DNA of 64,000 nt from JAWVFN01 sp963696625 (GCA_963696625.1 CAVOKZ010000046.1:1-64000); one strand, 5' to 3'; shown: positions 16,497 to 25,379, counted from the stretch's first letter. A program made the numbers and translations. Notes: generated by a model not told the origin, from the sequence alone.

Positions 16497-17444
16497 CTAG
16501 GCGGTGGCGCTCGCCGGCAGCTGCTGGTCTGCGTGGTAGGAGCTGCGCACCAGCGGCCCGGCGGCGACCGACTCGAAGCCGAGCTCGTAGGCCGCCTTCT
16601 CGAGCGCCTCGAACTCGTCGGGGTGCCAGTAGCGGACCACAGGCAGGTGGTTCTCGGTCGGGCGCAGGTACTGGCCGACGGTGAGGATCTGGACGCCGTG
16701 CTCGCGCAGGATCCCGAACGCCTCGACCATCTCGTCGAACTCCTCGCCGAGGCCGACCATCAGCCCCGACTTGGTCAGCACCTCTGACCCGCCCATCTCC
16801 TTCGCCATCTTCAGCACCCGCGCCGAGCGCATGAACTGCGAGCCGCGGCGCGCCATCGGATAGAGGCGCGGCACGGTCTCGACGTTGTGGTTGAAGACGT
16901 CGGGCTTCTCGGCGATCACCTTGGCGAGCGGCATCTCCTGTCCGCGAAAGTCGGGGGTCAGCACCTCGACCTTGCAGCCGGGGGCGAGCTTGCGGATCGA
17001 GCGGATCACGCCGACGAAGGCGCTCGCCCCGTAGTCGGGGAGGTCGTCGCGGTCAACCGAGGTGATGACCGCGTGCTTGAGGCCCATGCGCTTGACCGAG
17101 TTCGCGACCCGCAGCGGCTCGAGCGGGTCGTTCCAGGTCGGCTTGCCGGTCTGCACGTTGCAGAAGCCACAGCGCCTCGTACAGACATCGCCCAAGATCA
17201 TGAAAGTCGCGGTGCCGCGCTCCCAGCACTCGCCGACGTTGGGGCAGTTGGCCTCCTCGCAGACCGTGTTCAGGTTCTGCTCGGCCATCTCCTGCTTGAG
17301 GCGGCGGTATACGGGCCCGCCCGGCGCCGGCACCTTGAGCCACGGCGGCTTGCGCTGGCCGCGGAACGGAACCACGCCCTCCGCGTCGGCGGCGGTGCCG
17401 CCGGGTTTGGCGCGTGAGCGGGTGACGTGCAGGCGCTCGGTCAT
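16497..17444 (-). CDS. lipA: Lipoyl synthase
   Basis: 315 residues. The auxiliary-cluster motif CEEANCPNVGEC and the radical-SAM motif CTRRCGFCNV are both complete, and the RSSYHA near the C-terminus provides the conserved Ser. It inserts two sulfurs into octanoyl groups on lipoyl domains, here those of the pyruvate and 2-oxoglutarate dehydrogenases in this window. The ATG overlaps the lipB TGA (ATGA) and has no Shine-Dalgarno of its own, so translation should depend on lipB. It is the last gene of the pdh-lip run. Confidence 0.95.
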   Translation of the reverse strand: MTERLHVTRSRAKPGGTAADAEGVVPFRGQRKPPWLKVPAPGGPVYRRLKQEMAEQNLNTVCEEANCPNVGECWERGTATFMILGDVCTRRCGFCNVQTGKPTWNDPLEPLRVANSVKRMGLKHAVITSVDRDDLPDYGASAFVGVIRSIRKLAPGCKVEVLTPDFRGQEMPLAKVIAEKPDVFNHNVETVPRLYPMARRGSQFMRSARVLKMAKEMGGSEVLTKSGLMVGLGEEFDEMVEAFGILREHGVQILTVGQYLRPTENHLPVVRYWHPDEFEALEKAAYELGFESVAAGPLVRSSYHADQQLPASATA

Positions 17445-18154
17445 CAGGAGGAGCCTAGCGACGCGAGATCTCCGGCCATTTCGTGGTCCACCGGTTCGCG
17501 CCCGAAGACCTCGCCGTAGGCCGATGCCAGGAGGTCCATCGCCCCACCCATGTCGTACTCCCGCCCGAGCTCGCGGCAGACCGACGTCATCTGCACTCCC
17601 TCGATACCGCAGGGGACGATCCACTCGAAGGGCTGAAGGTCGTTGTTGACGTTGATCGCGAGGCCGTGGGTGGTGATGCCGCGGTTGACGTGGAGGCCGA
17701 TCGATCCGATCTTCATTGCTTCGCCGGCCGGCGGCGCGTCGCCCATCGTCCAGACCCCGGTCAGCTCCTTGATGCACTGGGCCTCGACCCCGATCTCGCC
17801 GAGGGCGGAAATCATCACGCGTTCAATTCCGCGGACGAACTCGTGGACGTCGTCCCCGTACGGCTCGAGGTCGACGATCGGGTAGGCGACCAGCTGCCCC
17901 GGCCCGTGGTAGGTGACCAGGCCGCCGCGGTCGGTCTCCTGGACGTCGATGCCCTGCATCCGGTACCAGTCCTCGCCCATCGGCAGCTCGGTGGCGGCCG
18001 TGCGGCGGCCCTTGGTGTAGACGGCGGGGTGCTCGAGCAGCAGCAGCTGGTCGGGAATCTCGCCGGCGTGGCGGGCGGCCTCGAGCCTCTTCTGCAGCGC
18101 CACGCCGTCGGCGTAGGGGATCTGACCGGGGCGCACAACCTGGACTTCGGTCAT
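17444..18154 (-). CDS. lipB: Octanoyl-[ACP]:protein N-octanoyltransferase
   Basis: 236 residues. It has RGGLVTYHGPGQLVAYPI, the catalytic Lys in MKIGSIGLHVNRG and the catalytic Cys in IVPCGIEG. It transfers octanoate from ACP to lipoyl domains before LipA acts. About 20 residues longer than E. coli LipB at the C-terminus. ATGA overlaps link it to the upstream SnoaL-like gene and to lipA. Confidence 0.93.
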   Translation of the reverse strand: MTEVQVVRPGQIPYADGVALQKRLEAARHAGEIPDQLLLLEHPAVYTKGRRTAATELPMGEDWYRMQGIDVQETDRGGLVTYHGPGQLVAYPIVDLEPYGDDVHEFVRGIERVMISALGEIGVEAQCIKELTGVWTMGDAPPAGEAMKIGSIGLHVNRGITTHGLAINVNNDLQPFEWIVPCGIEGVQMTSVCRELGREYDMGGAMDLLASAYGEVFGREPVDHEMAGDLASLGSS

Positions 18155-19056
18155 GGCTCCATTGTCTCAGCCTCGGCGCCCTTGCTCATTACGCCGGTGG
18201 TGCCCGCGGGCCAGAACGGCCACTCCTCGAAGTGGAAGCAGCGCCCATGCTCGTCGAGCCGGACGACCCAGAGGTCGCGGTACTCCTGCTGCTGCGGGTC
18301 CTCGTAGTGGACGGCCACGCGGGTCACGGCGGTGTCGGCTTCCACGGCGACGATCTCGAAGTGCAGGCTGAAGATCTCCTCGTGGCTCGCCCGCTCGGCT
18401 TCCCACATCCGCTTGACGGCGTCGAGCCCGAGGTGGGGCTTCTCGAACGGTCCCGTCGAGTACGAGATCTCGTCCGAGAAGAGATCGTCGAGCGCGCCGG
18501 TCCCCTCGGTTCGCCAGGCCCGTTCATATGCCTTCATCCAGCGAGTGACCTGGGCGCGGTCGATGGTCGCGATCGAGCGCTCGGCCCGTTCCCGCACGGC
18601 CTCGAGCAAGCGGCGGACGACGACGACGTGGCCCCGCGTGCCGATCACGAGGCCGCGGTAGGAGCGGCCCCTGCGCCCGGGGAACTCGGCCCGGGTCTCG
18701 GCGGTCAGCCGCGAGCGGGCGCCGCCGAGCTCGTCGATCGTGAAGACGAGCGCGTAGCGCGAAAAGCGGTGCTGGCCGAGCAGCGCCAGCAGCGCCGGGC
18801 GCACCGAGCGCGAGACCACGAAGCCGGGCAGGGTGGAGCCGATCACGCTCGGGTTGCCCTTGGCCGCGGTGAACGCCGAGCTCAGCGCTCGTGCGCCGAC
18901 CCGGCCGCTGCGGGAGTCGAAAGCGCGCGGCAGCACCAGGCCGAGCGCCTCCCAGGTGCGAGCGGGGTCGGCGCGGACCTCGACCGAGTGCTCGTCGACG
19001 ATCGGCAGCCCGTCGATCGGGACGTCGAGGGCTTCGTCTGGCGTCGGGTGGGTCAC
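18151..19056 (-). CDS. Two-domain protein: SRPBCC-like N-terminus + SnoaL-like C-terminus, function unknown
   Basis: 301 residues from GTG. The N-terminal 150 residues look like a START/SRPBCC-type ligand-binding fold (VEVRADPARTWEALG, later RYALVFTIDELGGARSRLTAETRAEFPG and a helix with RRLLEAVRER). The C-terminal part (about 165-290) looks like an NTF2/SnoaL fold (WMKAYERAWRTEGTGALDDLF, LGLDAVKRMWEAE, WVVRLDEHGRCFHFEEWPFWP). No catalytic assignment is possible. It sits between the dehydrogenase E2 gene and lipB, with a 4-base overlap to lipB, so it is expressed with the lipoylation genes. Confidence 0.6.
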   Translation of the reverse strand: MTHPTPDEALDVPIDGLPIVDEHSVEVRADPARTWEALGLVLPRAFDSRSGRVGARALSSAFTAAKGNPSVIGSTLPGFVVSRSVRPALLALLGQHRFSRYALVFTIDELGGARSRLTAETRAEFPGRRGRSYRGLVIGTRGHVVVVRRLLEAVRERAERSIATIDRAQVTRWMKAYERAWRTEGTGALDDLFSDEISYSTGPFEKPHLGLDAVKRMWEAERASHEEIFSLHFEIVAVEADTAVTRVAVHYEDPQQQEYRDLWVVRLDEHGRCFHFEEWPFWPAGTTGVMSKGAEAETMEP

Positions 19057-19058
19057 GC

Positions 19059-20366
19059 CTACAACGCGAGGCCGAGCGGTTCCTCGAGCAGGGCTCGGAT
19101 CCTGCCGAGGAATTCGGCGCCGTCGGCGCCGTAGAGGATGCGGTGGTCGCAGGCGAGATTGACGTTCATCAGCCGGCCGGTGCCGATCTCGCCGTCGCGA
19201 ACGACCGGTTTCTCGACGATCGCGCCGACCGCGAGGATCCCGGCCTGGGGCTGGTTGATCACCGCCGCGAAGTTGGAGATCCCGAACATCCCGAGGTTGG
19301 AGACCGTGAAGGTCCCGCCCGAGAGCTCGGGCGGCGTCACCGTGCCCTCGCGCACGCGCTGGGCGAGCGCCCGCGACTCGGTCGCGATCTCGCGCAGGCC
19401 CTTGCGGTCGGCGTCGAAGACCGTCGGCACGACGAGCGCGTCCTGCGCCGCGACGGCGATGCCGACGTTGACCCGCGAGTAGAGCTCGAACTTGCCGTCC
19501 TTGTAGGCGCCGTTCGCGCGCGGGAACTCGCGCAGCGCCAGCGCCGCCGCCTTGACCACCATGTCGTTGAACGAGGGCACGACCTCGCCTTCGGAGGCCG
19601 AGGCCTTGATCTGCGCCCGCGCCTCGAAGCAGCGGGTCATGTCGATCTCGGCCTCGAGGTAGAAGTGGGGCGCGGTCGCCTTCGACTCGGCCATGCGGCG
19701 GGCGACGATCTGCTGCAGCTTGGTCAGCTCCTGGACGCTGGTCTGACCCTTGGCGGTGTCGGGCCTCTCCTGGGCGCCGGGCGTGGGGCCGGCCGGTGCG
19801 ACGGCTGGAGCCGGCGCCGCAGCGGGTGCGGACGGCGCGGCGGATCCGGCTTTCTCAACGTCGGCCTTGACAATCCGGCCTCCGGGACCGGAGCCACTCA
19901 GACCCGCGAGGTCCAGGCCGCGCTCTTCTGCGATCCGCCTCGCAATCGGCGACGCCTTGATCCGTCCACCATCCCCGGCCGGGGATGGTGGGGCGGCCGG
20001 CGCAGGCGCGGGTGTCTGCGGCGCCCGAGCCGCCTCCTCGGTCGCCGCCGGCGCCGGCACCGCCTCAGGCTCGGGCTCTTCCTTCTCGGCCCTTTTCGCC
20101 GCGGGCCCGCCGCCGTTGCCCGAACTGACGATCTCGCCGCCGACCCTCGCGATCACCTCGCCGATCGGCAGTGTGTCGCCCTCGTCGGCGACGATCTCCG
20201 ACAGAGTTCCCGCCGCGTCGGACTCGTAGACCATGTTCGCCTTGTCGGTCTCGATCTCGACCAGCTCGTCGCCGACGGCCAGCTCGTCGCCGACCGACTT
20301 CAGCCACTTGAGCACCGTTCCCTCCTCCATCGAATCCGAGAGGCGGGGCATGACGATGTCAGGCAC
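19059..20366 (-). CDS. pdhC: Pyruvate dehydrogenase E2, dihydrolipoamide acetyltransferase
   Basis: 435 residues from GTG 20366, overlapping the pdhB stop by 8 bases. One lipoyl domain (ETDKANMVYES), a long Ala/Pro linker, a peripheral-subunit-binding domain (IKASPIARRIAEERGLDL) and the catalytic core ending DHRILYGADGAEFLGRIRALL. The catalytic His is present, but the Asp of the usual HxxxDG motif is Tyr here (HRILYGA). The linker DNA contains a perfect 26-bp palindrome at 19966-19991. The operon partners E1 alpha/beta fix the substrate as pyruvate or a branched 2-oxo acid; with lipB-lipA downstream, pyruvate is favoured. Confidence 0.88.
   Translation of the reverse strand: MPDIVMPRLSDSMEEGTVLKWLKSVGDELAVGDELVEIETDKANMVYESDAAGTLSEIVADEGDTLPIGEVIARVGGEIVSSGNGGGPAAKRAEKEEPEPEAVPAPAATEEAARAPQTPAPAPAAPPSPAGDGGRIKASPIARRIAEERGLDLAGLSGSGPGGRIVKADVEKAGSAAPSAPAAAPAPAVAPAGPTPGAQERPDTAKGQTSVQELTKLQQIVARRMAESKATAPHFYLEAEIDMTRCFEARAQIKASASEGEVVPSFNDMVVKAAALALREFPRANGAYKDGKFELYSRVNVGIAVAAQDALVVPTVFDADRKGLREIATESRALAQRVREGTVTPPELSGGTFTVSNLGMFGISNFAAVINQPQAGILAVGAIVEKPVVRDGEIGTGRLMNVNLACDHRILYGADGAEFLGRIRALLEEPLGLAL
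19966..19991. repeat. Perfect 26-bp palindrome in the E2 linker
   Basis: CCACCATCCCCGG (19966-19978) is followed directly by its exact reverse complement. It codes for part of the Pro/Gly/Asp-rich linker before the subunit-binding domain. It is preceded by GT, so that GTCCACC, the left arm of type B repeats, is present, but the CGGACGCGAAGC core is missing. Confidence 0.7.
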
Positions 20367-21351
20367 GGGCGCCCTCCAGGGTCGCGAGCGCGGCCGAGAC
20401 GATGTGCTCGGGGTGCGGGATCGCCGCCTGCTCGAGCCGCTTTGAGTAGGGCATCGGCACGTCGGCCCCGGTGACGCGCTTGACCGGCGCGTCGAGGTAG
20501 TCGAAGGCCTGGTCCTGGATCAGCGCCGCCAGGTTGGCGCCGACGCCGCCGTGGGGCCAGCCCTCTTCGGCGACGACGATGCGGTTGGTCTTGCGCACCG
20601 ACTCCAGGATCGTCTCGAGGTCGAGCGGGCGCAGCGTTCGCGGATCGATCACCTCGGCCTGTACGCCGTGCTCGTTGGCGAGAGCCTCGGCGGCGCGCTC
20701 GGCTTCGTGGGCCATCTTGAGGATGCCGACGATCGTTACATCCGACCCCTGGCGGCGGATCGCGGCCTTGCCGAAGCTGAGCAGCTCGTCGTCGCCGTTG
20801 TCGGAGACCTCGCCGCGGGCACCGTAGAGGGTCTCGTGTTCCATGAAGATCACCGGGTTGTCGTCGCGGATCGCGGTCTTGAGCAGCGCCTTGCCGTCGG
20901 CGGGGGTCGAGGGGCAGGCGACCAGCAGCCCGGGGATCTGCAGGAACAGCGCCTCGAGGCTGTGCGAGTGGGTCGGGCCGAGCTGGTGCCCGCCGCCGCC
21001 CGGCATCCGGATCACCACCGGCACCTGAACCGCGCCGCCGAACATGTAGGGGATCGCCGCGGCGTGGTTGATGATCTGGTCGAGGGCGAGCAGGCTGAAG
21101 TTGACAGTCATGATCTCGACGATCGGCCGCAGGCCGGTCATCGCCGCGCCGACGCCGACGCCGACGATCGTGTTCTCGGAGATCGGCGTGTCGCGCACGC
21201 GCTTCTCGCCGAACTCGTCGAGCAGCCCCTCGGTGACCTTGAACGCGCCCTGGAAGACGGCGACATCCTCGCCCATGACCAGCACGTTCTCGTCGCGCTG
21301 CATCTCCTCGCGCATCGCCTGGTTCAGCGCCTCTCTCATCCTCAGAACCAT
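20359..21351 (-). CDS. pdhB: Pyruvate dehydrogenase E1 component, beta subunit
   Basis: 330 residues. It has GEDVAVFQGAFKVTEGL, the interface sequence RVRDTPISENTIVGVGVGAA, MPGGGGHQLGPTHSHSLEA and the C-terminal EEGWPHGGVGANLAA. It forms the alpha2beta2 E1 with the adjacent alpha subunit. The ribosome-binding site is GGAGGAG at 21366-21360, 8 bases before ATG, and it belongs to repeat copy 5. Confidence 0.92.
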   Translation of the reverse strand: MVLRMREALNQAMREEMQRDENVLVMGEDVAVFQGAFKVTEGLLDEFGEKRVRDTPISENTIVGVGVGAAMTGLRPIVEIMTVNFSLLALDQIINHAAAIPYMFGGAVQVPVVIRMPGGGGHQLGPTHSHSLEALFLQIPGLLVACPSTPADGKALLKTAIRDDNPVIFMEHETLYGARGEVSDNGDDELLSFGKAAIRRQGSDVTIVGILKMAHEAERAAEALANEHGVQAEVIDPRTLRPLDLETILESVRKTNRIVVAEEGWPHGGVGANLAALIQDQAFDYLDAPVKRVTGADVPMPYSKRLEQAAIPHPEHIVSAALATLEGARA

Positions 21352-21352
21352 G

Positions 21353-21391
21353 ACTGCGGCTCCTCCGCTTCGCGTCCGGTGCCGGAGGCCA
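21353..21391 (-). repeat. GCGAAGC hairpin repeat, copy 5, carrying the pdhB ribosome-binding site
   Basis: The minus strand reads CCGGCACCGGACGCGAAGCG then GAGGAGCCG; CGGC pairs with GCCG. It fills the 40-base gap between the pdhA stop and the pdhB start. GGAGGAG lies 8 bases before the pdhB ATG. Confidence 0.85.
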
Positions 21392-22657
21392 TCACCAGGG
21401 GCCCTCCGTCTCTTCGTCCTCGTCGTCGTCCTCGTGGAGCGCCGACTGCACGACCTGCTCCCGGCCGCCGTATGCGGCGCCCTTTTCCGCCAGCTCGTGA
21501 GCCCGCTTGGTCGCGTCGCGCTCCTCCTCGCCGGGATGGGCGTCGGGCGTGCGCTCGTCGACGGCGTACCAGCCGGGCAGCGACTCGGAGCCGACGTAGA
21601 GGTGGTCGTAGAGCGACTCGAGCGGCGGCTCGGGGGAAGCGTCGGCGAAGGCGACCGCCTCGGTGACGATCTCGTCGGCCTCCTTGCGCACCGCCTCGAC
21701 CTCGGTCTCGGTCAGCTTGCCGTCCTCGAGGCATCTCCTGATGAACAGCTCGATCGGGTCCTTCTCCTGCCACTCCTCGACCTCGGACTTCTCGCGGTAG
21801 ACCTCGGGGTCGGCGGCCGAGTGGCCGCGGTAGCGGTAGGTGAAGGCCTCGATCAGGGTCGGCTTGCGGTCCTCGCGCGCGGTCTTCAGGTGGGCGGCGA
21901 CGCACTCGCGCACCGCGAGCACGTCCATGCCGTCGACCCGCTCGCCGGGCACGCCGTAGCCCTCGGCCTTGCGCGAGAGCTCGGTCACCGCCGAGTGGCG
22001 CTCGATCGACGTGCCCATGCCGTAGAGGTTGTTCTCGACCAGGAAGACGACGGGCAGGCTCCAGAGCGCGGCGAGGTTCATCGTCTCGCCGAAGTTGCCG
22101 CTGTTGGAGGCGCCGTCGCCGAACATGCAGACCGTCACTTCGTCGGTGCCCTTGTAATCGGAGGCGAGGCCGAAGCCGGCCGCGAGCGGCAGATTGCCGC
22201 CGACGATCCCGTAGCCGCCCATGAAGCGCTTCTCGAGGTCGAAGATGTGCATCGACCCGCCGCGCCCGCCCGAGGTGCCGTCGACCCGCCCGAACAACTC
22301 AGCCATCACCTTGTTGGGTGGTGTGCCGCGGGCGATCGCGTGGCCGTGGGTCCTGTAGGTGCCGACCAGGTAGTCGCGCTCCTCCATCGCGGCGACGGTG
22401 CCGACGATCGTCGCCTCCTCGCCGACCGCGAGGTGGAGGAACCCTCCGGCCTTGGCCTTCTGGTACTGGCGCCCCGCCTCTTCCTCGAAGCGGCGGATCA
22501 GAGCCATCGTCGCCAGCAGCTCGCGGCACTCCTTCTTCGCCGGCAGCTTCGGCTTCCCCGCCCCCTTCGAATTGCCCGCCCCGTCACCGGCCGCGCGCGC
22601 CCCGGCGCTCTTGCCGGCGCCCTTGCCCTTCGCCGCGGCCGTCTGCTTTGGGGTCAC
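21392..22657 (-). CDS. pdhA: Pyruvate dehydrogenase E1 component, alpha subunit
   Basis: 421 residues. It has a Lys/Ala/Gly-rich N-terminal extension of about 40 residues, then the alpha-subunit fold with THGHAIARG, GGRGGSMHIFD, the thiamin-diphosphate motif GDGASNSGNFGETMNLA...VENN, and the phosphorylation-loop region YRYRGHSAADPEVYR. The C-terminal 80 residues are acidic and longer than usual (ending in a D/E-rich run). First gene of the operon pdhA-pdhB-E2-unknown-lipB-lipA; the cupredoxin gene diverges from it 60 bases away. Confidence 0.92.
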   Translation of the reverse strand: MTPKQTAAAKGKGAGKSAGARAAGDGAGNSKGAGKPKLPAKKECRELLATMALIRRFEEEAGRQYQKAKAGGFLHLAVGEEATIVGTVAAMEERDYLVGTYRTHGHAIARGTPPNKVMAELFGRVDGTSGGRGGSMHIFDLEKRFMGGYGIVGGNLPLAAGFGLASDYKGTDEVTVCMFGDGASNSGNFGETMNLAALWSLPVVFLVENNLYGMGTSIERHSAVTELSRKAEGYGVPGERVDGMDVLAVRECVAAHLKTAREDRKPTLIEAFTYRYRGHSAADPEVYREKSEVEEWQEKDPIELFIRRCLEDGKLTETEVEAVRKEADEIVTEAVAFADASPEPPLESLYDHLYVGSESLPGWYAVDERTPDAHPGEEERDATKRAHELAEKGAAYGGREQVVQSALHEDDDEDEETEGPW

Positions 22658-22717
22658 TCCCCTAAAGCTACTCGCGCGGCAATCCGGGCGTGGGGTTGAT
22701 CCCGTATTACTTGGAGC

Positions 22718-23425
22718 ATGCGGTCTTGGAGGAGACTCTGCGGAGGATTGCTCGGTGCGGCGCTGAGCCTGGCTGCCGTTGTCCCGGCGGCGCAGGCGGC
22801 AGATGCAAGCGTCGATGCAGCCGGCAACGCCTTAACCGGCGGCCTCGCCTTCGCCCCCGCGAGCACCGACGTCAGCGTCGGCGACACAGTCACCTGGACC
22901 AACACCGACTTCCTCACTCCGCACACGGCCACCGAGGACCACGGTCTGTTCAACCTCAGCGGAACCGGGGTCCCGCTGATCTTGCCGCTCGGCTTCGGCC
23001 CTGGCGAAAAGGTCTCGCGCGTCTTCGACGCCGGCACCTTCCACTACTTCTGCGAGATCCACCCGGTGCAGATGCGGGGGGTCGTCGCCGCGGCGATGCG
23101 GCTTTCTTCGAAGCCGGTGGTGCGGAAGAAGGTCAAGAAGAAGCGTCGCCACGGCAAGCTGCGCAAGCGCAAGGTCCGCGTCCGCGGCAGCCAGATCACC
23201 GCCGTCTGGGGCGCCGTCCCGCTCCCCGCCGATCAGGTCTTCGACGTGCAGATGAAGAAGGGCGGTGGCGACTGGAAGACGGTTCGCGACGGGGTAGCCG
23301 GCCTCTCCGGCCTCTTCGATGGCGGCAAGCCGGGGACGACCTCGAGCTTCCGCGCCCGAGTCCGCCGCGACACCGATCCGGCTTCGGCGTCGGATTGGTC
23401 GCCGGTGGCGACAGTCACCGCCTAG
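22718..23425 (+). CDS. Secreted cupredoxin-domain protein with C-terminal FnIII-like domain
   Basis: 235 residues with a signal peptide (LLGAALSLAAVVPAAQAA). The plastocyanin-like domain (about 30-125) has the copper ligands in TPHTATE and FHYFCEIHPVQM (His, Cys, His, Met). A Lys/Arg-rich hinge (KKVKKKRRHGKLRKRK) leads into a beta-sandwich that looks like a fibronectin type III module (ITAVWGAVPLPADQVFDVQ ... SFRARVRRDTDP). It is probably an extracellular electron carrier or copper-binding protein. The 3' end overlaps the convergent DsbA-like gene by 11 bases. Confidence 0.75.
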   Translation: MRSWRRLCGGLLGAALSLAAVVPAAQAADASVDAAGNALTGGLAFAPASTDVSVGDTVTWTNTDFLTPHTATEDHGLFNLSGTGVPLILPLGFGPGEKVSRVFDAGTFHYFCEIHPVQMRGVVAAAMRLSSKPVVRKKVKKKRRHGKLRKRKVRVRGSQITAVWGAVPLPADQVFDVQMKKGGGDWKTVRDGVAGLSGLFDGGKPGTTSSFRARVRRDTDPASASDWSPVATVTA

Positions 23426-24008
23426 CGGCTTCGGCGGCCTCTTCGAGCCGGTCGTCTCCCCAGAACAGCTCGTCGCCGACGACGACGGTCGGCACCCCGA
23501 GGGCGCCCAGCGCGATCGCCTCCTCGGTCGCCTCGGTCAGCGCCTGCTTGGCCTGGCGGCTCTCGATGCCCTTGGTGACGGCGTTCGGGTGCAGTTCGCA
23601 GGCAGCGGCGGCGATCAGCACGTTGTCCACATCGTCGAGCCGGCGCCCGGCGGCGAACGCCTGGCGGAAGGCCGCGAGCGAGAACGAGACGACGCGTCCG
23701 GTCGCCTTCGCGTACCAGGCGGCCCGCAGCGGCGTCAGGCTGTAGCTCTCGGCGGGCCAACCCTCGACGTACTTGACCTCGGGCAGGCCGCGCTCGGCGG
23801 CGCGGCGGGCGATCTCCTCGAGGTCGGCGGGGTCGGGGCCGTCGGGCTGCAGCGACCACGGGACGCGGTCATGGGCGCGGAAGATGAACGCTGTCGAGAC
23901 CGGCTTCCACTCGGGCTGATCGGCGGCGGCTTCGGAGAAGAGCCCCGAGATCCGCTCGGCCGCGAGATAGGAGTAGGGCGAGGAGAAGTCGTAGTAGAAG
24001 ACGCTCAC
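23415..24008 (-). CDS. DsbA family protein, 2-hydroxychromene-2-carboxylate isomerase-like
   Basis: 197 residues. FYYDFSSPYSYLAAERI at the N-terminus and LGVPTVVVGDELFWGDDRLEEA at the C-terminus are the two signatures of the HCCA isomerase / DsbA-like thioredoxin fold. The CxxC of true DsbA is replaced by SPYS, so it is not a dithiol oxidase. The likely role is a glutathione- or mycothiol-type isomerase; substrate unknown. It lies 6 bases downstream of the lipoamide dehydrogenase gene. Confidence 0.75.
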   Translation of the reverse strand: MSVFYYDFSSPYSYLAAERISGLFSEAAADQPEWKPVSTAFIFRAHDRVPWSLQPDGPDPADLEEIARRAAERGLPEVKYVEGWPAESYSLTPLRAAWYAKATGRVVSFSLAAFRQAFAAGRRLDDVDNVLIAAAACELHPNAVTKGIESRQAKQALTEATEEAIALGALGVPTVVVGDELFWGDDRLEEAAEAARR

Positions 24009-24014
24009 GCCGAG

Positions 24015-25379
24015 CTAGGCGTGCGTCGCCCAGCCGTCGACGGCGCGGGCGGCGTCGAGGATCGCCTCCGACATCGTCGGGTGCGGGTGGATGATCCGCT
24101 GGAGCTCGGGGTAGCCGCCCTCGAGCTCACGGACCGCGACCAGCTCGGCGATCATGTCGCAGGCGCGGTTGCCGACGATGTGGGCCCCGAGGATCTCGCC
24201 GTACTTGGCGTCGCCGACGATCTTGACGATGCCGAGCGTGTCCTTGTAGATCGGCGCCGCACCCACGGCCCCGAGCTTGAATCGCGCGGACTTGACCTCG
24301 AAGCCGGCCTCCTTGGCCTGGGCCTCGGTCATGCCTACGCTCGCGACCTGCGGGTGGCAGAAGGTGGCGCCGGGGACGCCGTCGGGATCGACGGCGTGGG
24401 TGGGAGCGCCGGCGGCGGTCTCGACCGCGACGACGCCCTCCTCCATCGCCTTGTGGGCCAGAGCCGGCCCGCGGACGAGGTCGCCGATCGCGTAGATGCC
24501 TTGCTTCGAAGTGCGCTGGTACTCGTCGATCTTGATCCGGCCGCCCTCCTCCAGCTCGACTCCCGCGGCTTCGAGGTTGAGCGCGTCGGTGTCGGGCCGC
24601 CGGCCGCCGGCGATCACCAGGTAATCGGCCGCGAGCGTCTCCGAGCCGGCCTTGGCCTTGACCCCGGTCTTGGTCGCGCTGACGTCCTCGATCGCGGTGC
24701 CGAGCATCGTCGTGATGTTCTGCTTCTTGAAGGCGCGCTCGACGATCTTGGCGACGTCCTTGTCCTCGGCGGGCAGCACCTGGTCGAGCATCTCGACCAG
24801 GGTCACCTCGACCCCGAAGCGCCCGTAGCCCGAGGCGATCTCGGCGCCGGAGGCGCCGGCGCCGACGACGATCAGCTTCTTCGGCATCTCCTGCAGCGAC
24901 CAGGCGCCCCAGGTGTCGAGGATGCGGTCGCCGAACTCGACGCCGGGAATCGGCATCGCGACGGATCCGGTGGCGAGGATGACCGCCTTGGCCTCGTGCT
25001 CGTCGGAGCCGACCTTGACCTTTCCGTCCGCGGTCAGCGAGGCCTCGCCCTCGATCGACTCGACCTTGTTCTTGTCCCAGAGCATCTGCACGCCGCCCGA
25101 GAGCTGGGCCGAGATCTTCTCGCGCCGGTCCTGGACCGTCTTCCAGTCGACCGTCACCTTCGAGGCCTTGACGCCGATGTCCTCGGAGTTGCCCGCCTCC
25201 TCGAAGACCTCGGCACTGTGGAGGATCGTCTTCGCCGGGATGCAGGCGTAGTTGAGGCAGCGGCCGCCGGCCTTGTCCTTCTCGACCACGGCGGTCTTCT
25301 GGCCGAGCTGGGCGGCGCGGATCGCCGCGACATACCCGCCGGGACCGCCTCCGACCACGATCACGTCAAATGAAGCCAT
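24015..25379 (-). CDS. lpdA: Dihydrolipoyl dehydrogenase (E3)
   Basis: 454 residues. It has the FAD motif VVGGGPGGYVAAIRAAQLG, the redox pair in CLNYACIPAK (C-x4-C), the NAD motif VVGAGASGAEIASGYG and the C-terminal His-Glu pair in HPHPTMSEA. It reoxidises lipoamide on both the pyruvate and 2-oxoglutarate dehydrogenase arms encoded nearby. Start chosen at MASFDVIVVGGG; the open frame extends further upstream only through repeat copy 6. Confidence 0.94.
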   Translation of the reverse strand: MASFDVIVVGGGPGGYVAAIRAAQLGQKTAVVEKDKAGGRCLNYACIPAKTILHSAEVFEEAGNSEDIGVKASKVTVDWKTVQDRREKISAQLSGGVQMLWDKNKVESIEGEASLTADGKVKVGSDEHEAKAVILATGSVAMPIPGVEFGDRILDTWGAWSLQEMPKKLIVVGAGASGAEIASGYGRFGVEVTLVEMLDQVLPAEDKDVAKIVERAFKKQNITTMLGTAIEDVSATKTGVKAKAGSETLAADYLVIAGGRRPDTDALNLEAAGVELEEGGRIKIDEYQRTSKQGIYAIGDLVRGPALAHKAMEEGVVAVETAAGAPTHAVDPDGVPGATFCHPQVASVGMTEAQAKEAGFEVKSARFKLGAVGAAPIYKDTLGIVKIVGDAKYGEILGAHIVGNRACDMIAELVAVRELEGGYPELQRIIHPHPTMSEAILDAARAVDGWATHA

